DNA of 64,000 bases from Candidatus Avelusimicrobium aviculae (GTDB lineage Bacteria > Elusimicrobiota > Elusimicrobia > Elusimicrobiales > Elusimicrobiaceae): NCBI GenBank assembly GCA_944324655.1, contig CALUXF010000003.1, positions 1-64,000 on the forward strand, given 5' to 3'. Positions within the stretch are counted from its first letter, which is position 1. The number at the start of each line of letters is the position of its first letter. The position numbers and the translations under genes were made by a program. Shown in pieces: positions 41,481-48,594 of the stretch. A model generated the notes under the pieces. That model was not told the origin of the DNA. It searched no databases and saw nothing but the letters and a program-made list of their open reading frames with translations.

Positions 41481-42746
41481 ATGAGCCTAATGAACGTTAA
41501 AAAATTATTTTGGATTTTGTTTCTTCTAAACCTGTTTAATTATATAGACCGGCAGGTGTTGTTTTCCGTTTTTCCTTTACTGCAAACGGATTTGGCTATA
41601 TCAGACACGCAACTGGGCACGCTGGCCTCTGTATTTATGATTGTATATATGCTCTACGCCCCGTTGGTAGGATACTTTGCGGACCGCACCCAACGCCAAA
41701 AATGGATAGGCGCCAGTGCCCTTATTTGGAGCGCGGCCACCTTGGCGTGCGCCTGGGCTAAAAACTACGCGGCTTTATTAATTACCCGGGGGTTTATCGG
41801 CATAGGGGAGGCCGGATTTACCACTATCGCCCAGCCCTTTTTGGCGGAAAACTACCCCAAGGAAAAACGAGCCACCGTATTAGCCAGTTTCGCGCTGGCT
41901 TTGCCGGCCGGAAGCGCCGTCGGTTATTTGGCGGGCGGATTTGTGGGGCAGCATTGGGGCTGGCGGGCGGCTTTTATGCTGGTGGGCGTTCCCGGCATTT
42001 TTTTGGGTCTTTTGGCGCTTACCCAGTTAAAAGACACCTTGCGTTTAACCCAAAACGAACGGGAGCGGGCCCGCACGGTAGATTATTTGGTTTTGCTGCG
42101 CAATAAATCTTTTTTGTTTTTATGTCTGGCGCACGCTATGGGAACATTTGCTTTAGGGGGGCTTTCCGCTTGGATGCCCACATACTTCCACCGGTTTTTT
42201 GATTTCAGCGTTTCCCACGCCGGGCTGGTGTTTGGCGTGATGGTAGTGGTATGCGGCGCGTTGGGAACGTATTTAGGCGGGCATTTAGCGGATAAATTAT
42301 TAAAAAGAACCCATCTGGCTTATTTCATTACTATTTTTGGCAGTTTTTTACTAGCCCTTCCATTTGCGGCATTAGGGGTGTATTGTACACAAACCCTATG
42401 GGCCGTCGTTTGTTTTTCAGCGGCGGTTGTGTTTATTTTTCTGCCCATGGGGCCCATCAGCGCCGCTATTGTGGCGCTCACCCGCCCGCGGGTGCGATCC
42501 ATGGCGTTTGCCATTAATATTTTTATTATTCACGCTTTGGGAGACGCCATCTCCCCCGTGCTTTTAGGCCGCGCCTCTGACTTATGGGGTTTAAAAACCG
42601 CCGTATTTCTTTGTACGCTGACAGTTGTTCCCGCCTGCATATGTACGGCCCTTTCCGCTACATTTGCAAAAAAGACCGGGCATTTAAAAACTTATTATCA
42701 ACCCGTCAAAGACGTTATCCCCCCTGCAGACACAAACGCTCATTAG
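41481..42746 (+). CDS. MFS transporter, spinster-like
   Basis: A 421-residue major facilitator protein with 12 membrane helices. LFNYIDRQVLFSVFPLLQTDLAISDTQLG, the motif-A-like GYFADRTQRQKWIG, and RGFIGIGEAGFTTIAQPFLAENYPKEKRA match the spinster/Spns-type group (also sugar-phosphate or lipid transporters). Substrate unknown. Start may be ATG 41481 or 41490 (MNVKKLFW); neither has a Shine-Dalgarno, and a TATAAA-type box lies just upstream, so a leaderless mRNA is possible. The cytoplasmic tail (HLKTYYQPVKDV...) is short. Confidence 0.9.
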   Translation: MSLMNVKKLFWILFLLNLFNYIDRQVLFSVFPLLQTDLAISDTQLGTLASVFMIVYMLYAPLVGYFADRTQRQKWIGASALIWSAATLACAWAKNYAALLITRGFIGIGEAGFTTIAQPFLAENYPKEKRATVLASFALALPAGSAVGYLAGGFVGQHWGWRAAFMLVGVPGIFLGLLALTQLKDTLRLTQNERERARTVDYLVLLRNKSFLFLCLAHAMGTFALGGLSAWMPTYFHRFFDFSVSHAGLVFGVMVVVCGALGTYLGGHLADKLLKRTHLAYFITIFGSFLLALPFAALGVYCTQTLWAVVCFSAAVVFIFLPMGPISAAIVALTRPRVRSMAFAINIFIIHALGDAISPVLLGRASDLWGLKTAVFLCTLTVVPACICTALSATFAKKTGHLKTYYQPVKDVIPPADTNAH

Positions 42747-42832
42747 TAAAATAAGCGAAATGATTATGCCATATCAACGCATTTCTTAATAGGAGGCGCG
42801 AACCATACGCATTTATCAAACCTCTTGCTTAT

Positions 42833-42896
42833 TTGAATACCCCCATTTTTTTTGCTATACTTTCCCAGATAATTAGCGGTTATAACCCCAATTATC
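42833..42896 (+). promoter_or_regulatory. promoter and 5' hairpin of the TRL-like gene
   Basis: TTGAAT (42833-42838), 17-bp spacer, TATACT (42856-42861). The predicted RNA starts near 42868 with a hairpin (GATAATT 42868-42874 with AATTATC 42890-42896) that encloses a perfect GGTTATAACC palindrome. Role unknown; may protect the mRNA. Confidence 0.6.
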
Positions 42897-42934
42897 ATCA
42901 CTACTATTCCTTAATACGAAAAAAGGAGAATTAT

Positions 42935-43237
42935 ATGAAGAAATTGTTCTTGATGGCAGGTGCATGCAGTGTTTTGGCGGCCTGCGCTACCCCCAGCACG
43001 GAAGTTGGAACGGCTCTTTTCGCCATCACCCAACAACCCATGTTGGTAACAGAATCCGCCGGAACCAAAGTAGGGCGCGCTTGCGCTAAAAATATTTTAG
43101 GGTTGTATATTTCTGGCGATATGTCTATAGAAGCCGCTAAAAAGAATGGGAAAATTACCAAAGTATCTTCTGTTGACAAAGACATTAAGAGTTATGCCGT
43201 GTATTCTGAAGTGTGCACCGTAGTAAAAGGCTCTTAA
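42935..43237 (+). CDS. TRL-like lipoprotein
   Basis: A 100-residue protein. The signal peptide ends LAAC (lipobox VLAAC, cysteine at 17), so it should be lipidated and carried by the Lol system. The mature part matches the TRL-like family: GTKVGRACAKNILGLYISGDMSIEAAKKNGKITKVSSVDKDIKSYAVYSEVCTVVKG keeps the characteristic ILGL, GD.SI..A and C-terminal V.G. Function of the family is unknown. AAAGGAG before ATG 42935 rules out the longer frame from 42833. Two cysteines in the mature protein may form a disulfide. Confidence 0.88.
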   Translation: MKKLFLMAGACSVLAACATPSTEVGTALFAITQQPMLVTESAGTKVGRACAKNILGLYISGDMSIEAAKKNGKITKVSSVDKDIKSYAVYSEVCTVVKGS

Positions 43238-43275
43238 TTTTGTTCCTTTCATAATCAGGAATTCAGACACAACAA

Positions 43276-43300
43276 AAAACCGCCCTTACAGGGCGGTTTT
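43276..43300. terminator. bidirectional terminator
   Basis: Eleven-bp stem AAAACCGCCCT/AGGGCGGTTTT with loop TAC; between convergent genes. Confidence 0.9.
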
Positions 43301-43315
43301 TATTGTCTTTAATAA

Positions 43316-43852
43316 TTACTTTACCGCTTCAAAACCGGCGTCTAACGCTTTTTTATTGAGTTCAAGCATTTCCGGCTTGGCGCGCTTGTATACTTTCTTC
43401 ATGGCGTGAACCACGCTTTCCACGCTTACGGCGCCCGTCAGTTTGCAAAACGCGCCGATAGCCACCAACGTGGCGATGCGGTCCATGCCAATTTTTTCCG
43501 CAATTTCATTGCAGGGTACACAGACGGATTTGATATCCGTGCGCGTAGGGCGGGAATTAATCAACGAGCTGTTAACAATCAACAACCCGCCTTTTTTAAT
43601 AAGCGGCTCAAACTTAGGCAAAGACGGCTCGTTCATAACGATAACCGTATCCGGCGCGGCTACAATGGGGGTATACACTTCCCCGTCAGAAATCACCACG
43701 GAACAGTTAGCCGTTCCGCCGCGCATTTCCGGCCCGTAAGAGGGCAGCCAGCTGGCGTTCTTTTTTCCTTCCACGCCCGCCTGGGCCAGCAAAATCCCGG
43801 CCGAAACTACACCCTGTCCGCCAAAACCGGCAATTCTAATACCTTGATACAT
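43316..43852 (-). CDS. korC: 2-oxoacid:ferredoxin oxidoreductase gamma subunit
   Basis: A 178-residue gamma (PorC/KorC-type) subunit: GFGGQGVVSAGILLAQAG at the N-terminus, PSYGPEMRGGTANCSVVIS in the middle. It interacts with the TPP-binding core. Its start overlaps the beta-subunit stop by one base. Last gene of the operon delta-alpha-beta-gamma; a terminator follows. Confidence 0.93.
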   Translation of the reverse strand: MYQGIRIAGFGGQGVVSAGILLAQAGVEGKKNASWLPSYGPEMRGGTANCSVVISDGEVYTPIVAAPDTVIVMNEPSLPKFEPLIKKGGLLIVNSSLINSRPTRTDIKSVCVPCNEIAEKIGMDRIATLVAIGAFCKLTGAVSVESVVHAMKKVYKRAKPEMLELNKKALDAGFEAVK

Positions 43853-44595
43853 TATTTGGCCCCCTCGTCTTTAAATACGCCCAGCGGGTATTGCGGTATC
43901 ATTTTGGTACGCACAAATTCCAGCGCCTGCATAGGGGTTGCCCCCCAGTTGGTAGGACATTGGGAAATCACTTCCACCATGGAAAAGCCTACCCCGTTTA
44001 CCTGGTTTTCAAACGCTTTTTTAATGGCCTGTTTGGCTTTCATTACATTTTGCGCTGAATCTACCGCTACGCGGGCCAAATATTTGGAACCGGTAATCTG
44101 GGCCAGCATTTCGCACATATTAATCGGCCAGCCCTGCAGTTTCGGGTCGCGCCCTTTGGGAGCGGTGGTGGCTACCTGGCCCACCAGCGTAGTGGGGGCC
44201 ATTTGTCCGCCGGTCATACCGTAAATGGCGTTATTAATAAAAATCACGGTGATGTTTTCGCTGCGCACCGCGGCGTGTACAATTTCAGCCATACCAATGG
44301 AGGCTAAATCCCCGTCCCCTTGGTAGGAAAAGACAATGGCGCCGGGTTTGGAACGCTTAATCCCCGTGGCAATAGCCGGTCCGCGTCCGTGGGCACCTTG
44401 TACCATATCGCAGGCAAAGTAGCTGTCCGCAAATACGGCGCATCCCACCGGGGCCACGCCGATAATGCGCTGCGCGATATCCAACTCATCAAAAGTTTCC
44501 GCCATTAAACGGTGCACAATCCCGTGGCCGCAGCCCGGGCAATAGTGCATGGGTACGTCTAATAAAGATTTGGGTCTTTGGGCAAGAATGGTCAT
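43852..44595 (-). CDS. korB: 2-oxoacid:ferredoxin oxidoreductase beta subunit
   Basis: A 247-residue subunit that binds thiamine diphosphate and one [4Fe-4S] cluster. CPGCGHG (near residue 18) supplies cluster cysteines, with a further one in GVAPVGCAVFADSYF; GDGDLASIGMAEIVHAAVRSENITVIFINNAIYGMTGGQ is the TPP/Mg motif. Decarboxylates a 2-oxoacid to the CoA ester, reducing ferredoxin. It sits between alpha and gamma genes with 3- and 0-base gaps. Confidence 0.94.
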   Translation of the reverse strand: MTILAQRPKSLLDVPMHYCPGCGHGIVHRLMAETFDELDIAQRIIGVAPVGCAVFADSYFACDMVQGAHGRGPAIATGIKRSKPGAIVFSYQGDGDLASIGMAEIVHAAVRSENITVIFINNAIYGMTGGQMAPTTLVGQVATTAPKGRDPKLQGWPINMCEMLAQITGSKYLARVAVDSAQNVMKAKQAIKKAFENQVNGVGFSMVEVISQCPTNWGATPMQALEFVRTKMIPQYPLGVFKDEGAK

Positions 44596-44598
44596 AAA

Positions 44599-45762
44599 TT
44601 ATTTGCCTCCTTTCCAGTCTCCCTGGATACCCAGGGACGTATCGCGCTTGCATTCATAGCTGAAACCTTCGGCGTGGCGCTGTAAGTCAAATAATCCTTC
44701 CGTACCGCCGTTAAGCGCGCTTTTTACGGCGGGCAAAATGGTTCCGCCGTCCGGCTGGCCGCCGGCTGGATAAGCGTTTAAATAAACGGGCTTGGCCCCG
44801 TTGAGGGAAAGCTTTACATCCTGCACCAGCTGCCCCAAGCTCTGTTCCACGCACACCACCGCTTTGGCGTTTTTGGCCGCGTCCCGCAACGCTTGAGAAG
44901 GAAAAGGCCACAGCGTAATGGGACGGAAAAGCCCCACCTTTAAACCTTCCTCACGGCCTTTTACCACGGCTTCCATGCACGCGCGGGAAGACAAACCATA
45001 CGCCACTAACAGTACGTCGCAGTCTTCGGTCTGGCGGGATTCAAAACGGGGTTCGGTTTTTTCTATATAACCGTAACGTTTGGCGCGTTCCACCACGTCG
45101 GCTATTAAATTATCGCCTTTATAGGAAAAAACATTGTTTTTCTTGCGGCCGTTTTTGTTGATGTCCACCGCCCAGTCAAACTTGCCCAGGGTGTTGGGGT
45201 CAACGGGGTCAAAATGAAAAGACATGCTTTCCATCATTTGCCCCAAAATACCGTCCGCCAAAATCATGCAGGGCATACGGTATTTTTCGGCCAGTTCAAA
45301 AGCCATTTTGGGGAAATTTCCCAACTCTTCCACCGAGTTGGGCGCCAGCACAATAATGTGATAATCCCCATTCCCGCCGCCGCGCGTAGCCTGGAAATAA
45401 TCCCCCTGCGCTCCGGAAATACTGCCCAAACCCGGGCCGCCGCGCATCACGTTTACAATCAGGCACGGCAAATCCGCGCTGGCTAAATAAGTAATCCCTT
45501 CCTGCTTCAGGCTTACCCCCGGAGAGGAAGAAGATGTCATGCTGCGCGTACCGGTAGACGCCGCGCCGTAAACCATATTAATGGCGGCCACTTCGCTTTC
45601 CGCCTGTACAAACGCGCCGCCGGCGTCCGCCATGTGGGCGGACATATACTCCGGCACTTCGTTTTGCGGAGTAATGGGATAACCGGCAAAGAAACGGCAC
45701 CCGGCGCGGATAGCGCCTTCGGCCAAAGCTTCATTGCCTTTTCTTAACGTTTTTTCTGTCAT
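44599..45762 (-). CDS. korA: 2-oxoacid:ferredoxin oxidoreductase alpha subunit (Kor/Vor)
   Basis: A 387-residue alpha subunit. GNEALAEGAIRAGCRFFAGYPITPQNEVPEYMS and AESEVAAINMVYGAASTGTRSMTSSSSPGVSLKQEGITYLA form the pyrimidine-binding domain; GGPGLGSISGAQGDYFQATRGGG and the C-terminal domain II with LLVAYGLSSRACMEAV complete it. Sequences of this type are annotated either as 2-oxoglutarate (KorA) or branched-chain 2-oxoacid (VorB) oxidoreductases; I cannot separate them, but in a peptide-fermenting cell the Vor role is plausible. Operon order delta, alpha, beta, gamma is standard. Confidence 0.93.
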   Translation of the reverse strand: MTEKTLRKGNEALAEGAIRAGCRFFAGYPITPQNEVPEYMSAHMADAGGAFVQAESEVAAINMVYGAASTGTRSMTSSSSPGVSLKQEGITYLASADLPCLIVNVMRGGPGLGSISGAQGDYFQATRGGGNGDYHIIVLAPNSVEELGNFPKMAFELAEKYRMPCMILADGILGQMMESMSFHFDPVDPNTLGKFDWAVDINKNGRKKNNVFSYKGDNLIADVVERAKRYGYIEKTEPRFESRQTEDCDVLLVAYGLSSRACMEAVVKGREEGLKVGLFRPITLWPFPSQALRDAAKNAKAVVCVEQSLGQLVQDVKLSLNGAKPVYLNAYPAGGQPDGGTILPAVKSALNGGTEGLFDLQRHAEGFSYECKRDTSLGIQGDWKGGK

Positions 45763-45788
45763 AAAATCCTCTTAAATTGGGTCTTGCG

Positions 45789-45992
45789 TTATTTGATAAC
45801 GGTAATGGCCACATCGGGGCAGACCAAGTAGCACATTTTACACCCAATGCAATCTTCGGGTCGTTCTTGCTCGGCCGGGAAATAACCTTTCTTGCTAATT
45901 GTTTTGGATTTGCCCAAACATTTTTTGGGACAGGCATTTACGCACAAATAGCATGCTTTGCATTTGTTGGCGTCTACTTCTATTCTTGGCAT
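45789..45992 (-). CDS. korD: 2-oxoacid oxidoreductase ferredoxin-like delta subunit
   Basis: A 67-residue 2x[4Fe-4S] ferredoxin: CKACYLCVNACPK and CIGCKMCYLVCP bind two clusters and pass electrons from the core to soluble ferredoxin. Start at ATG 45992, with AGGAG upstream, instead of the longer frame from 46079. First gene of the operon. Confidence 0.95.
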   Translation of the reverse strand: MPRIEVDANKCKACYLCVNACPKKCLGKSKTISKKGYFPAEQERPEDCIGCKMCYLVCPDVAITVIK

Positions 45993-46041
45993 ACAGTCTC
46001 CTGTGGGCCCAGGGCTGGCCCGGTTGTTCCCTGATAAATAA

Positions 46042-46071
46042 AGTATATTTCTTTTATAACCCCATGCGCAA
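46042..46071 (-). promoter_or_regulatory. promoter of the kor/vor operon
   Basis: Minus strand: TTGCGC (46071-46066), 18-bp spacer, TATACT (46047-46042). The leader of about 40 bases contains a GGGCC-rich hairpin before AGGAG. Confidence 0.6.
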
Positions 46072-46105
46072 TAATACAAAAGGAAGTTTTTGCTAAAATA
46101 GTCCT

Positions 46106-46567
46106 ATGAACAAAACACCCGTTTATCAATCTTTATTACAAGCGGCGCGAGCCTTGCTTCAAATGGAACAGGACCCCATTGCCAATGCCGCCAACACGTC
46201 CGCATTATTATTTAATACCTTATCCGGTTTAAACTGGGCCGGTTTTTATATTCTGCGGGGCGACACGTTGGTTTTAGGTCCTTTTCAAGGCAAACCCGCC
46301 TGTGTGCGCATTCCCCTAGGCAAAGGAGTATGCGGCACCGCCGCGCAAAAACAGCAAACCCTGGTGGTAAAGGACGTGCACGCCTTCCCCGGGCATATTG
46401 CCTGCGACGCGGCTTCCAACAGTGAAATTGTCATTCCCATTATTAAAAACGGGAAATTATGGGGCGTGCTGGATATAGACTCTCCCCTCCTGGCCCGCTT
46501 TGATGAAACAGACCAACAATTTCTAGAACAACTGGCGCAGCTGTTTGCCCGCAGCAGCGCATTATAA
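46106..46567 (+). CDS. msrC: GAF-domain free methionine-(R)-sulfoxide reductase
   Basis: A 153-residue single-GAF protein of the fRMsr family, which repairs free methionine-R-sulfoxide in the cytoplasm. The three functional cysteines are C66 (GKPACVRIP), C76 (GKGVCGTAA) and C100 (GHIACDAAS); their spacings of 10 and 24 are those of E. coli fRMsr. SNSEIVIPI and WGVLDIDSP complete the pocket. TAAAAT at 46094-46099 is exactly 6 bases before ATG and there is no Shine-Dalgarno, so the mRNA is probably leaderless. Divergent from the kor/vor operon. Confidence 0.93.
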   Translation: MNKTPVYQSLLQAARALLQMEQDPIANAANTSALLFNTLSGLNWAGFYILRGDTLVLGPFQGKPACVRIPLGKGVCGTAAQKQQTLVVKDVHAFPGHIACDAASNSEIVIPIIKNGKLWGVLDIDSPLLARFDETDQQFLEQLAQLFARSSAL

Positions 46568-46637
46568 ATATTTTTTGTATAGGTAAAACCAAGAAATTTG
46601 CCCAACGCAAACAAATTTGGTATTATATGTAGGTAAT

Positions 46638-46709
46638 GCCGAGGTAGCTCAGTGGTAGAGCACTGGTCTGAAAAACCAGGTGTCGACAGTTCGATCCTGT
46701 CCCTCGGCA
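46638..46709 (+). tRNA. tRNA-Phe(GAA)
   Basis: Cloverleaf with acceptor GCCGAGG/CCTCGGC, anticodon stem CTGGT/ACCAG and loop CTGAAAA (anticodon GAA), T-loop GTTCGAT, discriminator A. CCA not encoded. Confidence 0.93.
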
Positions 46710-46719
46710 TTTCTTTATT

Positions 46720-46739
46720 CCCGCCCGGCGGGTTTTTTT
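46720..46739 (+). terminator. terminator of tRNA-Phe
   Basis: CCCGC/GCGGG stem followed by seven T. Confidence 0.8.
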
Positions 46740-46765
46740 ATGTCTTTTTGCCGCTTTCTTATGAA

Positions 46766-46795
46766 AAATCCCCGCCGGTAACCCGGCGGGGATTT
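46766..46795. terminator. terminator of rlmI
   Basis: Thirteen-bp stem AAATCCCCGCCGG/CCGGCGGGGATTT, loop TAAC; the minus-strand side ends in TTTTT. Confidence 0.88.
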
Positions 46796-46811
46796 GAGCA
46801 ATAAAGATTTT

Positions 46812-47984
46812 TTAACGCAGCTGCAATAAACCAAAGTGCAAATATTCGGTTTCCGGCATGCCAATTAGCACCGGGTGGTCTTTTGCCTGCCCGCGCAATT
46901 CCAACAATACGGCGCGCTTGCCGGATTTGCTGACCCCTTGGCGGATAATATCCACAAAAAGTTCGCGCGAAATATGGTGGGAACAAGTGGAAAAAGCCAA
47001 ATATCCGCCCGTCTTTAACCCTTCCAGCGCCATTTTTACCAACTTTACGTATAAACCCACCGCCTGCGGAAGGGCCTTGCGGCTTTTTACAAAAGCGGGC
47101 GGGTCCAAAAGCACCATATCGGGCTGGTCGGGCAGTTCGCCTTTTTTCATGGCGGAAAGCAGACGTTCGGCATCGTCACGATGGAAAACAGCAACATCTT
47201 CCACCCCGTTTAATTTGGCGTTCTTTTGGGCAAACTCCACCGCCACGGCGGAAGAATCGCACCCCCACACTTGGGCGGCGCCCGCCTTGGCCGCGGTAAT
47301 GCCAAAAGAACCTATATAAGAGTACAAATCCAACACCAATTTATCTTTAAAATAGGGTTTTAAGAATTCACGGTTTTCACGCTGGTCAAAATAAAAACCG
47401 GTTTTTTGGCCTACGCGCACAGGCACTTCATACTGAACGCCGTTTTCTTCTATCTGCACCGTTTCCGGCACGTCTCCCACTATATCCGGCGTGCCGCCCA
47501 GCCCTTCCAGTGCGCGGAAGGCGCTGTCATTACGAAAGAAAATGCCTTTGGGTTTAAATATTTTTTTGCAGGCGGACACAATTTGCGGTTTTAATTTTTC
47601 CATGCCGGCGGTCAATACATCCGCCACCAAGACATCGCCGTAGCGGTCCAGCACCAGGCCGGGCATATTGTCCGCCTCCCCGTAGCACATGCGGCCGTAT
47701 TTGCGAAGGCCTATTTCCCGCCGGTACGCATAGGCCGTATCCAACGCTTCAAACACAAAATCTTCCGGCAGGTCCCCTTCGCCTTTTTTCAGTAACCGTA
47801 CGGAAATTAAACTATGCGGATTAAAACAACCTATACCCGCCTGGCGGCCCTCATGGGTCATTACGCGCACCAAAGTACCGGGCTCAATGGAGGTATCCAA
47901 ACCGTCAATCTCGTTAGAGAAAACCCAATAATGTCCGGCCGCTAACCTTCTTTCTTCTTTTGCTTTGAGTTTAATTTCAATCAT
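46812..47984 (-). CDS. rlmI: 23S rRNA m5C methyltransferase RlmI-like
   Basis: A 390-residue class I RNA methyltransferase. An N-terminal PUA domain (about 1-75, GHYWVFSNEIDGLD and GTLVRVMTHEGR) is followed by EENGVQYEVPVRVGQKTGFYFDQRENRE, the SAM site LDLYSYIGSFGITAAKAGA, LLDPPAFVKSR and FSTCSHH, the last carrying the catalytic cysteine. Methylates C1962 of 23S rRNA in E. coli. AAAGGAAA precedes ATG. It is separated from pyrE by 31 bases. Confidence 0.94.
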   Translation of the reverse strand: MIEIKLKAKEERRLAAGHYWVFSNEIDGLDTSIEPGTLVRVMTHEGRQAGIGCFNPHSLISVRLLKKGEGDLPEDFVFEALDTAYAYRREIGLRKYGRMCYGEADNMPGLVLDRYGDVLVADVLTAGMEKLKPQIVSACKKIFKPKGIFFRNDSAFRALEGLGGTPDIVGDVPETVQIEENGVQYEVPVRVGQKTGFYFDQRENREFLKPYFKDKLVLDLYSYIGSFGITAAKAGAAQVWGCDSSAVAVEFAQKNAKLNGVEDVAVFHRDDAERLLSAMKKGELPDQPDMVLLDPPAFVKSRKALPQAVGLYVKLVKMALEGLKTGGYLAFSTCSHHISRELFVDIIRQGVSKSGKRAVLLELRGQAKDHPVLIGMPETEYLHFGLLQLR

Positions 47985-48015
47985 ACCGTTTCCTTTAAAA
48001 ATAAATTGCCCGCAA

Positions 48016-48594
48016 TTATTTGTTTAATTTTTCCACATCCGTAAACGGAATTTTGGCGGCGCAGAGGGGGCACTCTTTCGCCGTAAAAGTTTCCATCGGG
48101 TACGAGAGCAAGGCCCGCAGCGGAATAGTAAGGGGCAGGTAACCCATGGAGCGGTCCACAATAACGCTGATGCCAAACACATGCGCCCCGGCGGACTGAG
48201 CCAGTTCTATCGCCTGGACCAACTTGCGCCCGCCTACGGTTACATCGTCCACTATTAAAACGCGTTCGCCCGGTTTTAAAACAAAATTATGTTTTAAAAC
48301 CATTTGGCCTTTTTCATTGCGGGAAGCGAATATGGCGCGCGCTTGGCGTACGCGGGCCACTTCCTGCGCCAAAACAGAGTTGGAAGGCGTAAGCGCCAGT
48401 ATCACATCAGCCTTTTGGGAAAACTTGTCCGACATGGCCTGCGCAATGCGCTGCGCCAAATGCGGGTGCTGCAACAAAAGGGAGGTTTGTATATACGTTT
48501 GGCTGTGGAAGCCGGACGGCATAACAAAATGCCCCTCCATAACGGCACCGTGTTCCTGCAAGAGACATAATACGTCTAAATTATTTCTTGGCAT
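48016..48594 (-). CDS. pyrE: orotate phosphoribosyltransferase
   Basis: A 192-residue type I PRTase. VLIVDDVTVGGRKLVQAIE is the PRPP-binding loop (usual form VLIVEDVVTTGG, here with an altered tail), and HFVMPSGFHSQTYIQT is the orotate-site start shared by this family. A C-terminal ECPLCAAKIPF motif is typical of the thermophile/anaerobe OPRT subgroup. Makes OMP in pyrimidine synthesis. The start overlaps the AsmA-like gene by 14 bases with GGAG upstream. The DDVTV change from EDVxTTG deserves a check for other acyl/purine PRTase specificities. Confidence 0.85.
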   Translation of the reverse strand: MPRNNLDVLCLLQEHGAVMEGHFVMPSGFHSQTYIQTSLLLQHPHLAQRIAQAMSDKFSQKADVILALTPSNSVLAQEVARVRQARAIFASRNEKGQMVLKHNFVLKPGERVLIVDDVTVGGRKLVQAIELAQSAGAHVFGISVIVDRSMGYLPLTIPLRALLSYPMETFTAKECPLCAAKIPFTDVEKLNK